DNA from: an uncultured Alphaproteobacteria bacterium
Lineage (GTDB): Bacteria; Pseudomonadota; Alphaproteobacteria; RF32; CAG-239
Length of the DNA stretch: 23,231 nucleotides
NCBI GenBank assembly: GCA_934271195.1
Contig: CAKQRB010000009.1
Span: 1-23,231, forward strand
Direction: 5' to 3'
Positions 14,666 through 22,780 of this stretch are shown one piece after another (position 1 is the first letter of the stretch; every line of letters starts with the position of its first letter). Both the position numbers and the translations under genes were made by a program. Under the pieces are notes generated by a model. That model ran no database searches and had not been told where the DNA came from. It saw only the letters and a list, made by a program, of their open reading frames with translations.

Positions 14666-17407
14666 ATGGATGATGTTATTATCAATTCTGAACCAAGAAC
14701 CGAACCCAAACCACAACCGGTGAAAGCTCCGGCAAAAAAAATAAATGTTCAAAAGCCTAAGAAAAAACGCAGCTTTTTTGTTTATTTGTTGGATTTGGTG
14801 CAAAAAACGCTGATTGCCGCTTTGTTGCTCGGCATTAATTTTGCGCTGTTTTGCGGGGCAGGGAGTTTTAATATGTTTGAAGCTTCATTTGTGCCGGCGG
14901 GGGAAATTCTGACCATTCTTGTCGGAATAGCATTTTTTAGTTTTGCATTTATCTTTTTGTTTTCTTTTTCAAAGTTTTTGCAAAATTTGTTTTTGGCAGC
15001 AGTGACAGCCGCGGTTTTTCTGGCTACGCTTCACCAATTTGCCTTATTTGATCAGGGGGCCGTGCTTTATGGCTGGGCAAAAGCGTATGTTGGTAATAGC
15101 GCCTCATATTTTGCCGAGTATTCTCATTATATTTTAGCCGGTTCGGCTGCTCTGGTTGTGTTTGTTTTTTGTACAACGGCCAGAAAGTCTACAGTGTCAT
15201 ATTTTATCGGCATATTGTTAATTATCTTTGCCGGAATTGTTTTTGATAACCATATTGCAAGAAATAAAAATCATGATTATCGGGTGGTTTTTGAGAATCC
15301 GGCTGACGAGCCGAAAGGAAACGGCAAAAAGTTTGTTTATATTGCCATGCCGAATCTTGCCTCGTATTCGTATCTGCAATCTGTGTCCAAGGACAATCCC
15401 CATGCGGAAAAAGCGCTTTCTGCAATGTTGGGATTTTATAATGACAATGGTTTTACCATGTATATCCATGCCATGGTTGCTGATAAGGATACTACCAAAA
15501 ATCTGATGGCAACATTGAATCCGGCACATTCCGAAAATATTGACAAACTGGTGCTTAAAAAGCCTTGGAAGTTTGGAAATTGGGATTTTAGCCGGATTAA
15601 TGCGGAACGGACTTATTTGAAAGAAAATCATATTTTTGATGCTCTGACTCGTTCCGGTTATGAAATCAGCGCTTATCAATCCCGCGGGCTGGAGCTTTGT
15701 ATGAAGAATAACGGTCCGGCAGTACATTACTGTATGGAAAAAAATAATTTCCCGCTTAATTTGTCCGGAAGCAAATTAAGCAAGGCTGACAAAACGCTGG
15801 CTTTGATTGGCGAATGGCTGGAGAGCGCAGGTTTGTCCAAAGGATCGTCAATGTTGTATTCGATTTTGGATACCGTGATGAACGCGGATAATGTTCCGCT
15901 GATCGGAACCTCTTATGATAAGCTCTATGTGGTTGATTCTTATAAAGTTTTGTCTCAGGCGGCAAAGGATATTGCCAAGACAAAAACAGATGCGGCTTAT
16001 TTTATATATATGGATTTGCCTTCTGATATGTATGTGTATGACGAGTTTTGCAAGATTAAGCCGATGAGTCTCTGGACGCGTAAAGATGATCTGGATTTTG
16101 GGCCGGCTGTGCCGCTGACTAAGAAAAGAGATGCTTATTTTGATCAATTGGCTTGTGCATATGGCAGCTTGCAGTCCTTTGTTGATGAATTGCAAAAGAG
16201 CGGGCAAGCTAAAAACGTGGTTTTGATTATTCAGGGGTTGAGCGGTCTGAATGACAATGTTACGACAGTCGCGGCTGAGAATTTGCAGAATCGTCAGAGT
16301 GTGTCAATGGCTATCAGGGATCCGTTGCGTCAGGGCTTTAGTATTAAAAAAGAAATTTGTACGGCGCCGGAGATTTTGCAAAGATATTTGTTTAAAAATG
16401 GCGAATGTCGGCCGGAGAAGGCTTTGGGTGTTCATGCCGAGGTTTATAAAAACCTTGTAAAGGCGTTGGACGGGCACAAAATTACCAAAGAAAATATCAA
16501 CAATGCTTCAGAAAAGTTTAAGCAGTGGTATAAGGATTGGAAAAAAGCCCAAGAAACCTTAAATCCTAAAGGCCTGTCCAAAATTCAGCCCAAGACGGAA
16601 GATAAACCCAAAGCATTATCTGAGCCCAAGGCAAAAGCTGAAATTCAGATAAAAGATGCCGCTAAAGCCAAGGTTGACGAACAGCTAAAAGAAAAAATTG
16701 AGGCTAATGCTGAAAAACAACCGGAAGCCAAGCCGACTGATATAAAAGAAAAAGCTTTGCCACAAGACGGAGTTACGGCAGAAGTTCCAGAAAAGACTGC
16801 TCCCACTGAGATAAAAACAACGAAAAAAATGATTGCTCCAGAAAAAGCTTCTGAGGTTTCTGCAACAACAGTTGATAAAGCTGAGAATGAACAGATTCCG
16901 TCAGAAAAAACACCTGAAAATCTGCTTGAAGTTTCTTCTGTAGAAAAGGCCGGTGAGGGGGTAGCAGAAACAGCCAGTCAGCCGTCTGTTGCTCCGAAAA
17001 AAACAACAGAAAAGAAAATTGTCGAGAAGGATAAAGTTGTAAAAGCGGCTTTGGCCGTATCGGACGAAACGGAAAGCGAAGTTCTCGGTGATACCAACGA
17101 ACTTGCAGATGAGCTTGGATTGAGTGACAATATGATTGTTCCGGCAACCGATGTCCTGGCGAAAGAACCGGAAGGTATGCGGATTATCAGTAAAGAAGAA
17201 GCTGAAGCATTGATTAAAGGAGAAGATGCCGGAGCCTTGATTCAGCTTGAGAATGGAGAGAATTCCGTTACGATTTCCGATGATGCGGCACTATTGTCGT
17301 CTGAAGGTGCGGAAAGACGTAAAGCTGAACGAGATGATAATCCGGTTGCGGAAAAACAACGGATTCCGGTATCAAGACAAAAAATATCTGGCGACACAGG
17401 AAAATAA
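14666..17407 (+). CDS. Five-TM inner-membrane protein with degenerate sulfatase-like domain and long K/E/A-rich tail
   Basis: A 913-residue protein. A proline/lysine-rich cytoplasmic N-terminus (1-36) is followed by five hydrophobic helices (about 40-66, 78-104, 106-128, 152-170, 178-198). A periplasmic domain (about 220-600) has the layout of the alkaline phosphatase/sulfatase superfamily: a first strand KFVYIAMPN (222-230), a T-containing DTTKNLMATLNP (275-286) where the nucleophile normally lies, AYFIYMDLPSD (444-454), VVLIIQGLSG (518-527) in place of the usual strand ending in DHG, and a late ICTAPEILQRYL (564-575) like the sulfatase DxxPT helix. The DHG metal ligands are absent, so it is probably a pseudo-enzyme. 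Residues about 635-850 are K/E/A/P-rich, like TolA or TonB linkers. Topology resembles YejM/PbgA/LapC. yejE follows after 12 bases. Confidence 0.8.
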   Translation: MDDVIINSEPRTEPKPQPVKAPAKKINVQKPKKKRSFFVYLLDLVQKTLIAALLLGINFALFCGAGSFNMFEASFVPAGEILTILVGIAFFSFAFIFLFSFSKFLQNLFLAAVTAAVFLATLHQFALFDQGAVLYGWAKAYVGNSASYFAEYSHYILAGSAALVVFVFCTTARKSTVSYFIGILLIIFAGIVFDNHIARNKNHDYRVVFENPADEPKGNGKKFVYIAMPNLASYSYLQSVSKDNPHAEKALSAMLGFYNDNGFTMYIHAMVADKDTTKNLMATLNPAHSENIDKLVLKKPWKFGNWDFSRINAERTYLKENHIFDALTRSGYEISAYQSRGLELCMKNNGPAVHYCMEKNNFPLNLSGSKLSKADKTLALIGEWLESAGLSKGSSMLYSILDTVMNADNVPLIGTSYDKLYVVDSYKVLSQAAKDIAKTKTDAAYFIYMDLPSDMYVYDEFCKIKPMSLWTRKDDLDFGPAVPLTKKRDAYFDQLACAYGSLQSFVDELQKSGQAKNVVLIIQGLSGLNDNVTTVAAENLQNRQSVSMAIRDPLRQGFSIKKEICTAPEILQRYLFKNGECRPEKALGVHAEVYKNLVKALDGHKITKENINNASEKFKQWYKDWKKAQETLNPKGLSKIQPKTEDKPKALSEPKAKAEIQIKDAAKAKVDEQLKEKIEANAEKQPEAKPTDIKEKALPQDGVTAEVPEKTAPTEIKTTKKMIAPEKASEVSATTVDKAENEQIPSEKTPENLLEVSSVEKAGEGVAETASQPSVAPKKTTEKKIVEKDKVVKAALAVSDETESEVLGDTNELADELGLSDNMIVPATDVLAKEPEGMRIISKEEAEALIKGEDAGALIQLENGENSVTISDDAALLSSEGAERRKAERDDNPVAEKQRIPVSRQKISGDTGK

Positions 17408-17419
17408 AGGTATCAGGAA

Positions 17420-18472
17420 ATGCTGACAAAACTGAAAAGCCTGTTAAAAAATAAAATGTCTCCGGTGAGTTTGCGGAGGCTAGAGGCTTTTCAGCGTAAT
17501 CGACGAGCAGTGACATCTTTTAAGATTTTTCTGATTGCTTTTTGTTTGTCTTTATTTTCAGAATTAATTTGTAATGACAAGCCATTGATTCTAAAATATA
17601 ATAATCAATTATATTTTCCGGTTTTCAATAGCTATGCCGATGCTGATTTTGGGGGCGATTTTCCAACGCCAGCGGATTATAAGGATAAGTATCTTCTTGA
17701 AAATATTGAAAAAAACGGATGGGTCGTGTGGCCGATTCTGCCTTTTTCTTTTAATACCGTAGATTATGAACTAGATGTGCCGACACCTGCCGCGCCGTCC
17801 CGCCAGCATTGGCTGGGGACAGATGACGAGGGGAGAGATATTATTGCCCGCATTCTTTATGGAATACGGCTTTCTGTTATTTTTGCTTTTCTGCTGACAC
17901 TGATTTCTTCGGTTATCGGTATTGCTGCCGGTGCCGTACAGGGTTATTTTGGCGGAAAAACAGATTTGTTTATGCAGAGAATTCTGGAAATATGGGAAGC
18001 TTTGCCACAGCTTTTTGTGTTGATTATTGTGGCCAGTATTTTTACGCCTACGTTTTTCAGCCTTTTGTTTATTCTTATTTTTTTTTCTTGGATGAGTTTG
18101 ACCGGCGTGGTGCGGGCCGAGTTTTTACGGGCACGAAATTTGGAGTTTGTGTTGGCGGCAAAGGCTCTAGGAGTCAGTAACTGGCGTATTATATACCGCC
18201 ATATTCTGCCAAACGCGATTATTGCCACAATTACATTTGTGCCTTTTATTATGTCCGGCGCGATTGTGTCTCTGACGGCGCTTGATTTTCTGGGGTTTGG
18301 ATTGCCTTATGATTATCCGTCGCTGGGTGATTTGGTGCGGCAGGGGAAAGATAATTTGCAGGCGCCGTGGATCGGAATTTCTATTTTTGTGGTTCTGTCC
18401 AGCTTATTGACTTTGCTTATTTTTATTGGTGAAGGCGTGCGGGATGCTTTTGATGCAAGGAAAAACAGCTGA
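17420..18472 (+). CDS. yejE: Yej-type microcin C/peptide ABC transporter permease
   Basis: A 350-residue protein matching E. coli YejE along its whole length, including the N-terminal SPVSLRR, NDKPL, DFGG and WLGTDDEGRDI segments. It is one of two membrane permeases of a peptide importer of the DppC/OppC type. One N-terminal helix is followed, after a periplasmic loop (about 45-130), by five helices. The binding-protein-dependent EAA-type motif is around EFVLAAKALGVSNWRIIYRH. YejABEF imports microcin C and other peptides and affects antimicrobial peptide resistance in several Proteobacteria. An internal ATG at 17456 aligns better with the E. coli start, but the first ATG has AGGA nearby. The stop overlaps yejF by one base. 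Its usual partner permease gene, yejB, is not upstream here. Confidence 0.95.
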   Translation: MLTKLKSLLKNKMSPVSLRRLEAFQRNRRAVTSFKIFLIAFCLSLFSELICNDKPLILKYNNQLYFPVFNSYADADFGGDFPTPADYKDKYLLENIEKNGWVVWPILPFSFNTVDYELDVPTPAAPSRQHWLGTDDEGRDIIARILYGIRLSVIFAFLLTLISSVIGIAAGAVQGYFGGKTDLFMQRILEIWEALPQLFVLIIVASIFTPTFFSLLFILIFFSWMSLTGVVRAEFLRARNLEFVLAAKALGVSNWRIIYRHILPNAIIATITFVPFIMSGAIVSLTALDFLGFGLPYDYPSLGDLVRQGKDNLQAPWIGISIFVVLSSLLTLLIFIGEGVRDAFDARKNS

Positions 18473-20031
18473 TGGCAATATTAGAGATTAAAAATCTGGG
18501 GCTGTCATTATCCGGCGGAAAGAGGCTGCTGGATAATGTGTCATTATCTTTAGAGAAAGGGCAGATTTTAGGAATTGTCGGAGAATCCGGCTCCGGAAAA
18601 TCTTTGACAGCATTATCCGTGTTAGGGTTATTGCCGCCGCAAAAGTTTGTGTATGACAAACAGGCAGAGATTTTGTTTGAAGGTGAAAATTTGCTGAAAT
18701 CAAAAATAATGCAGCAGGTTAGGGGAAATAAAATAGCACTGATTTTTCAGGAGCCGATGTCTTCATTGAATCCGCTTCATAAAATAGGCAGGCAGATTGC
18801 CGAGACTTTGATTTTGCATCGCGGGTTTAACAGGAGACGAGCAAAGGCCGAGGTATTGCGGCTTTTGAAGATGACCGGTATCAAAAATGCTCGACGGCGA
18901 ATGGAGGCATATCCATTTGAATTATCTGGCGGACAAAGGCAAAGAGTTATGATTGCGATGGCTATGGCCAACAATCCGGAAATTTTGATTGCCGATGAGC
19001 CGACGACGGCTCTTGATGTGACGGTACAAAAACAAATTATTGATTTGCTTCTTGATTTGAAGAAAAAGATCGGTATGGCTATTATATTTATCAGTCATGA
19101 TTTGCGTTTGGTGCGAAAAATTGCTGATAATATTTGTGTAATGAAAGATGGAAAAGTTATTGAAGCAGGTTCGGCGGAAGTTTTATTCAATCAGCCTAGC
19201 GAGAGTTATACAAAAAAATTAATAAATTCATTTTTCTCTTTGAAAAATAATGAAATGTCTGATTCTTGTACTGTCTTGAAGACTGAGAAAATATTGGTGG
19301 AATTTGTGCTGAAAAGAAGTTTTTGGGGGCGTTCAAAAAATATTTTAAGAGCGGTTGACAGCGTGTCTTTTGAATTGAAAAAAGGCAAGACACTGGGGAT
19401 TGTGGGAGAGTCCGGCTCCGGAAAAACAACACTGGGTTTGGCTGTTGCCAATTTGATACCACATTCGGGTAAAGTCGAAATCAGTGGAATTTTGGAGAGC
19501 TCCTCAAAGCCGGAATTGCGCAAAAAGGTGCAGATTGTGTTTCAGGATCCTTATAACTCATTAAATCCCCGAATGAATATTGGTGAAATTGTGGGAGAAG
19601 GGCTACAAGTTCATTTCTCTCACTTGTCCAAAATAGAGAAAAATAAACGAATTATCAATACGTTACGTGAAGTTGGACTGGAAGAAGACGTTTTGGTGAA
19701 ATATCCTCATGAGTTTTCCGGCGGGCAAAGACAAAGAATTGCTATTGCCAGAGCGTTGGTTTTGGAGCCGGAAATTGTGATTCTGGACGAGCCGACATCT
19801 GCATTGGATGTGACAATTCAAAAACAGGTTATGACGCTGTTGCAGGAGATTCAGAAGAAAAAGAATATTTCTTATATTTTTATTTCGCATGATATGGCGG
19901 CGGTTCGCGCAATCGCCGATGATATTGCCGTTATGCGAGATGGAAAAATTATAGAGATGTCGTCTTGTGAAAAAATATTTACGGCACCGCAGCAGGAATA
20001 TACTAAAGAATTGATTGCGGCTTCTTTGTAA
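18472..20031 (+). CDS. yejF: Yej-type peptide ABC transporter, tandem ATP-binding protein
   Basis: A 519-residue protein with two complete ATP-binding cassettes, as in YejF. The first has Walker A GESGSGKS, signature LSGGQRQR, Walker B ILIADEPTTALD and an ISHD switch His. The second has GESGSGKT, FSGGQRQR, VILDEPTSALD and ISHD. It energises peptide uptake through the YejB/YejE channel at the cytoplasmic face. The start overlaps the yejE stop (TGATG) with AAGGAA upstream. Each cassette ends in the oligopeptide-type extension (PSESYTKKL and PQQEYTKEL). Both halves look intact. Confidence 0.95.
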   Translation: MAILEIKNLGLSLSGGKRLLDNVSLSLEKGQILGIVGESGSGKSLTALSVLGLLPPQKFVYDKQAEILFEGENLLKSKIMQQVRGNKIALIFQEPMSSLNPLHKIGRQIAETLILHRGFNRRRAKAEVLRLLKMTGIKNARRRMEAYPFELSGGQRQRVMIAMAMANNPEILIADEPTTALDVTVQKQIIDLLLDLKKKIGMAIIFISHDLRLVRKIADNICVMKDGKVIEAGSAEVLFNQPSESYTKKLINSFFSLKNNEMSDSCTVLKTEKILVEFVLKRSFWGRSKNILRAVDSVSFELKKGKTLGIVGESGSGKTTLGLAVANLIPHSGKVEISGILESSSKPELRKKVQIVFQDPYNSLNPRMNIGEIVGEGLQVHFSHLSKIEKNKRIINTLREVGLEEDVLVKYPHEFSGGQRQRIAIARALVLEPEIVILDEPTSALDVTIQKQVMTLLQEIQKKKNISYIFISHDMAAVRAIADDIAVMRDGKIIEMSSCEKIFTAPQQEYTKELIAASL

Positions 20032-20465
20032 AAAAAACATTGAACAAAAGTAAAATTTATACGAAAAAAATATTCAGCTCGTTCTGAGAGCTCGTTTTAT
20101 TATGCAATGATGGCACTTATGAATTTTAACGTTTGAATTTGCTGTCTTTTGTTATTCATAATATATATTATGCGACAAAATGCGAGTGTGTAATTGATGA
20201 TATTTCCCTATTTTAGGTGTTAATTCAATGTGATACTGGTTTTGTCAATGGTTAATTTTGTTAATATTTTTCTATGTGTTAAAGCAGTTTCTTACTTCAG
20301 CTGTATGTCGGAAGTTTTGAGAATGTTTGTTGGTATGCAATTGCATAGTTTATGAAAAGTTGCAGGTCGGAGAATGTCTTTTCTGATATTATTTGACTGT
20401 ATGCTTGTTACTGGGAATTTTATTGGAGTGCCGTACGCTTTTGTATCATATGGTTTGTTCGTTCT

Positions 20466-20503
20466 GTTCTATACTGCCACGTGAGTTCTATACTGCCACG
20501 TGA
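20466..20503. repeat. 19-bp tandem repeat, two perfect copies
   Basis: GTTCTATACTGCCACGTGA occurs twice head to tail (20466-20484 and 20485-20503). Each copy contains the palindrome CACGTG. The next bases (CCCCAC, then an A-rich stretch and GTGGTG) form a further small inverted repeat. Read leftward, the unit starts near TGGGGTCACGTGG. Tandem terminal repeats of this size are found at ends of some insertion sequences (IS21 family, for example), but no transposase or second end is visible. Confidence 0.8.
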
Positions 20504-20696
20504 CCCCACTAATAAAAAATGTGGTGTTTACTACGGTAACCCTGTTATTATATTGGGCTTATTTTTTTTGATTCCTTTTAGTAGATGCTTAATATAGTTT
20601 TTATTGACAAAGATGAGGACTGTGTTCTATTTTCTATATTGTTGATGATAAAAGGTCAATGCCAGAACTTATGGCTGACCCTTGGTTCTGGTTGGT

Positions 20697-20731
20697 AAAA
20701 TAAAACCCCTGCTCTTTTTCAGATGCAGGGG
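20697..20731 (-). terminator. Terminator of the small membrane protein gene
   Basis: On the minus strand CCCCTGC pairs with GCAGGGG across a loop of about 12 nt, and the stem is followed by TTTTATTTTA. It lies 19 bases beyond the stop codon of the leftward gene that ends at 20750. Confidence 0.8.
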
Positions 20732-20749
20732 GTAAGAACGGCTATTTTC

Positions 20750-21106
20750 TCAGAAACGGCTGAAAATCAGGCGAACTAAATTTAGCAGATAAACAATGCA
20801 GGTAAATGCCAATGTCCTGTAGAGGGTTGTAAAAGTGTCAAGTGTGCCGAAAGAGCCGTTGAGGACAAAGATGTGAATGCAGACGGCTGTTATTAAGCCT
20901 GTTACAATCACAGCAATCCAATAGTGACGGAAGTTTCCCAGCAGAAAGGCGCTGATAGCGGCAACAACTAAAATCCACGGATTGGTGGCGTGGGCGGCAA
21001 TAGCATAAGCAGGATTGGTAATTTCAGGAATTCTCATTGTAAAACCAATTCCCAAGACGATAAGTGCCGCTGCTAATATCCAAAAGTAATATCTTGATTT
21101 GCTCAT
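20750..21106 (-). CDS. Small four-helix membrane protein, unknown function
   Basis: A 118-residue protein that I do not recognise. Hydrophobic segments at about 7-24, 43-59, 62-82 and 92-113 predict four membrane helices. The N-terminus MSKSRYY is basic, and the C-terminus RLIFSRF is also basic, so both ends are probably cytoplasmic. There is no signal for an enzymatic domain. It has a GAGGT ribosome binding site, a promoter-like pair upstream and its own terminator, so it is probably a single-gene transcription unit. Confidence 0.72.
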   Translation of the reverse strand: MSKSRYYFWILAAALIVLGIGFTMRIPEITNPAYAIAAHATNPWILVVAAISAFLLGNFRHYWIAVIVTGLITAVCIHIFVLNGSFGTLDTFTTLYRTLAFTCIVYLLNLVRLIFSRF

Positions 21107-21135
21107 TTGTTTACCTCATTTAATGATTAAAAACT

Positions 21136-21163
21136 ATTATAGAAAGTAGCATTGATGTTTGAA
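21136..21163 (-). promoter_or_regulatory. Promoter of the small membrane protein gene
   Basis: On the minus strand TTCAAA (21163-21158) and a perfect TATAAT (21141-21136) are 16 bases apart, about 30 bases before the ATG at 21106. Confidence 0.45.
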
Positions 21164-21217
21164 TGGGGCAATGTTTTTTTGAGGGTTTTGCCCTGCTCTT
21201 GCATTATTATAGTATTG

Positions 21218-21253
21218 TAAAAAACCGCCCCTGAAATAGGAACGGTTTTTTTT
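21218..21253 (-). terminator. Terminator of the outer-membrane protein gene
   Basis: On the minus strand AACCGTTCCT pairs with AGGGGCGGTT (two G-U pairs, 5-nt loop) and runs into TTTTTT. The G-U pairs would be C-A mismatches on the plus strand, so the element is oriented leftward. It lies 30 bases after the stop at 21283. Confidence 0.82.
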
Positions 21254-21282
21254 GTTTAGCAGTGTATGACGCGATATCTTTA

Positions 21283-21840
21283 TTAAAAAGTATATCTGAG
21301 ACCGGCAGTGACTTCTGCAAGGTTGTCAATGTCGCGAGCGCCCAAGAAAGTGTAACGACCCATTACACGGGCGGACCAGTTTTGAGTTATGTGGTACTGA
21401 GCGCCAACGCCAAAACGATAACCTGTACGGTCTTTGTTATATTTCGGCTTGTTGTTGCCGCTGTATTTTGCAGAGAATTTATAGTTTCCAAGACCTACAG
21501 AACCCAGCAGATTAAACTTTTCACTGCAAGCCGGAAGCGGTAGATAGCCCATCAAATCTGCACCATAAGCGTAGAATTTACTTTTTACCGAACCATCAGC
21601 GTCGTGTGTTTTTCTGTCTCCTGCTTGCTGGAAGAAGGCTTCAAGGCCGGCATATTGACCAACTCGGATACCGGCATTGACAATGCCTGAATTGTAACCA
21701 TCATCAACTCGTTTCAATTGTTTTTTTAAATCAAATTTTGAATAGGCATAATCCAACCCGATGTAAGGATTGTATTCTTTGGCGGCGACGCCAAAGGAAA
21801 TAAGACAAGCAACTCCTGCTAACAGTAATGTTTTCTTCAT
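21283..21840 (-). CDS. Outer-membrane beta-barrel protein
   Basis: This is 185 residues from the ATG at 21840; two in-frame ATGs at 21846 and 21855 are possible, but the GGAG site lies only three bases before the first of these and inside the second. A signal peptide (about 1-20, ending FGVAA) is followed by KEYNPYIGLDYAYSKFD, typical of the first strand of OmpA/OmpX-like small barrels (outer membrane beta-barrel domain, PF13505-type). Alternating hydrophobic strands continue to the C-terminal GLRYTF; a terminal Phe is the BAM recognition feature. About eight strands fit the length. One Cys lies in a predicted loop. Function is unknown: structural, porin-like or adhesive roles are all possible. 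The gene stands alone with its own terminator. Confidence 0.87.
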   Translation of the reverse strand: MKKTLLLAGVACLISFGVAAKEYNPYIGLDYAYSKFDLKKQLKRVDDGYNSGIVNAGIRVGQYAGLEAFFQQAGDRKTHDADGSVKSKFYAYGADLMGYLPLPACSEKFNLLGSVGLGNYKFSAKYSGNNKPKYNKDRTGYRFGVGAQYHITQNWSARVMGRYTFLGARDIDNLAEVTAGLRYTF

Positions 21841-21918
21841 ATTCATAAACTCCATTTAAATAGGTTTTTTTTAAGTTTACTCTTACAATCAAAAGGCGGT
21901 TGTAATTCTTGTGTTAAA

Positions 21919-21954
21919 CAACAGCGCATATATTTTTTAGGTTACACGCTGTTG
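21919..21954. promoter_or_regulatory. Inverted repeat upstream of the outer-membrane protein gene
   Basis: CAACAGCG (21919-21926) and CGCTGTTG (21947-21954) are perfect 8-bp arms 20 bases apart, around an AT-rich centre (TATATTTTTT). The element lies about 80 bases upstream of the barrel gene start and about 125 before the uracil-DNA glycosylase gene. It could be an operator or a hairpin; nothing in the sequence decides which. Confidence 0.35.
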
Positions 21955-22030
21955 GTTGCAAATGATTTAATGCTGGAAAAATAGATTTAAAGAGGTTATG
22001 GTTAAAAAAATTATGCTAAAGTATATAAAA

Positions 22031-22060
22031 TTGGCAGAAATATGTTCTTTTTGTTATAAT
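22031..22060 (+). promoter_or_regulatory. Promoter of the uracil-DNA glycosylase gene
   Basis: TTGGCA (22031-22036) and a perfect TATAAT (22055-22060) are 18 bases apart. The predicted start site (about 22067) falls in or next to the AAGGAG ribosome binding site at 22063-22068, so the 5' leader would be extremely short. Confidence 0.6.
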
Positions 22061-22078
22061 TTAAGGAGTTAGGCCGTT

Positions 22079-22714
22079 ATGAATTTTGTTTGCCCTGATA
22101 AAAAATGTGAAAAATGTAGCCGTTTGATTGCTTATCGGCATGAAAATGAAAAGAAGTTTCCGACTTATTATAACGGGCCGGTTCCTTCTTTTGGCAGTTT
22201 GGATGCCGAAATCCTGATTATCGGGCTGGCTCCGGGCTTGAACGGTGCCAATCAGACCGCTCGGCCTTTTACCAATGATTATGCAGGTGATGTACTTTAT
22301 CCGATTTTGAAGGAATTTGGCTTTGCTAAAGGAGAATATCAGAAACGTAAAGATGACGGCTTTGAGTTGCTGAATGTTCGGATTACCAATTCTGTCCGCT
22401 GTGTGCCGCCGCAAAATAAAGTGACCGGCGAGGAAGTGAATAATTGCGGTCATTATTTGATTGAGGAAATTCGCTCAATGCCGAATTTGAAGGTGATTCT
22501 GACGTTGGGAGCGGTTGCACACAATGCCCTGCTCGGTGTGTTGGGATATAAAAAATCTGCATTTAAGTTTGCGCACGGTGTTGTTCACCGGTTGAATAAA
22601 CATAATCTCTTGATGGTGAATTCTTATCATACTTCGCGTTATAATGTGAATACCGGCGTTTTGACTTATGAGATGTTTCAAGATATTGTGCGAAAATTGA
22701 AAGAATTGTGTTGA
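22079..22714 (+). CDS. Uracil-DNA glycosylase, family 5 (UDGb)-like
   Basis: A 211-residue DNA repair enzyme that removes deaminated bases such as uracil from DNA. Motif 1 reads GLAPGLNGANQTARPFT, the family 5 type (GLAPA..GAN..GRPFTGD) and not the GEAPG of family 4. Four cysteines fit an iron-sulfur cluster: C5, C10 and C13 in the N-terminus and one in NSVRCVPP. Motif 2 is SYHTSRYNVNTG, where the usual form is HPSxxN, so Pro is replaced by Thr. Length and the NxxxC arrangement are as expected. AAGGAG lies ten bases before the ATG. It is probably the first or only gene of its unit. Confidence 0.9.
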   Translation: MNFVCPDKKCEKCSRLIAYRHENEKKFPTYYNGPVPSFGSLDAEILIIGLAPGLNGANQTARPFTNDYAGDVLYPILKEFGFAKGEYQKRKDDGFELLNVRITNSVRCVPPQNKVTGEEVNNCGHYLIEEIRSMPNLKVILTLGAVAHNALLGVLGYKKSAFKFAHGVVHRLNKHNLLMVNSYHTSRYNVNTGVLTYEMFQDIVRKLKELC

Positions 22715-22780
22715 ATTGTGTCTAAAAAAGTTTTAAGGTTAAGACAATTTATTTTATTATTAATCTATAATTTAATTCTT

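Larger units (their letters stand above)
20032..20749. other. Gene-poor AT-rich region with palindromes
   Basis: No convincing gene lies in these 718 bases. A weak hairpin after yejF (AGCTC/GAGCT at 20076-20092, then CGTTTT) may end that operon. Perfect palindromes occur at 20157-20172 (CATAATATATATTATG) and 20334-20347 (TATGCAATTGCATA). A 19-bp tandem repeat is at 20466-20503, and CCAGAAC/GTTCTGG arms lie at 20662-20691. A 27-codon hydrophobic ORF at 20401-20484 lacks a ribosome binding site. The region may be a decayed insertion or an ordinary spacer. Confidence 0.5.

Noticed and set aside
20236..20275. GTTAAT repeats resembling a CtrA site or replication-origin element
   Set aside because: The TTAA half-sites are 5 bases apart, not the 7 expected for CtrA, and no DnaA boxes are nearby.
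20401..20484. A 27-codon hydrophobic peptide ORF
   Set aside because: No ribosome binding site, and it ends in the tandem repeat. Hydrophobic short ORFs are common by chance in T-rich DNA.
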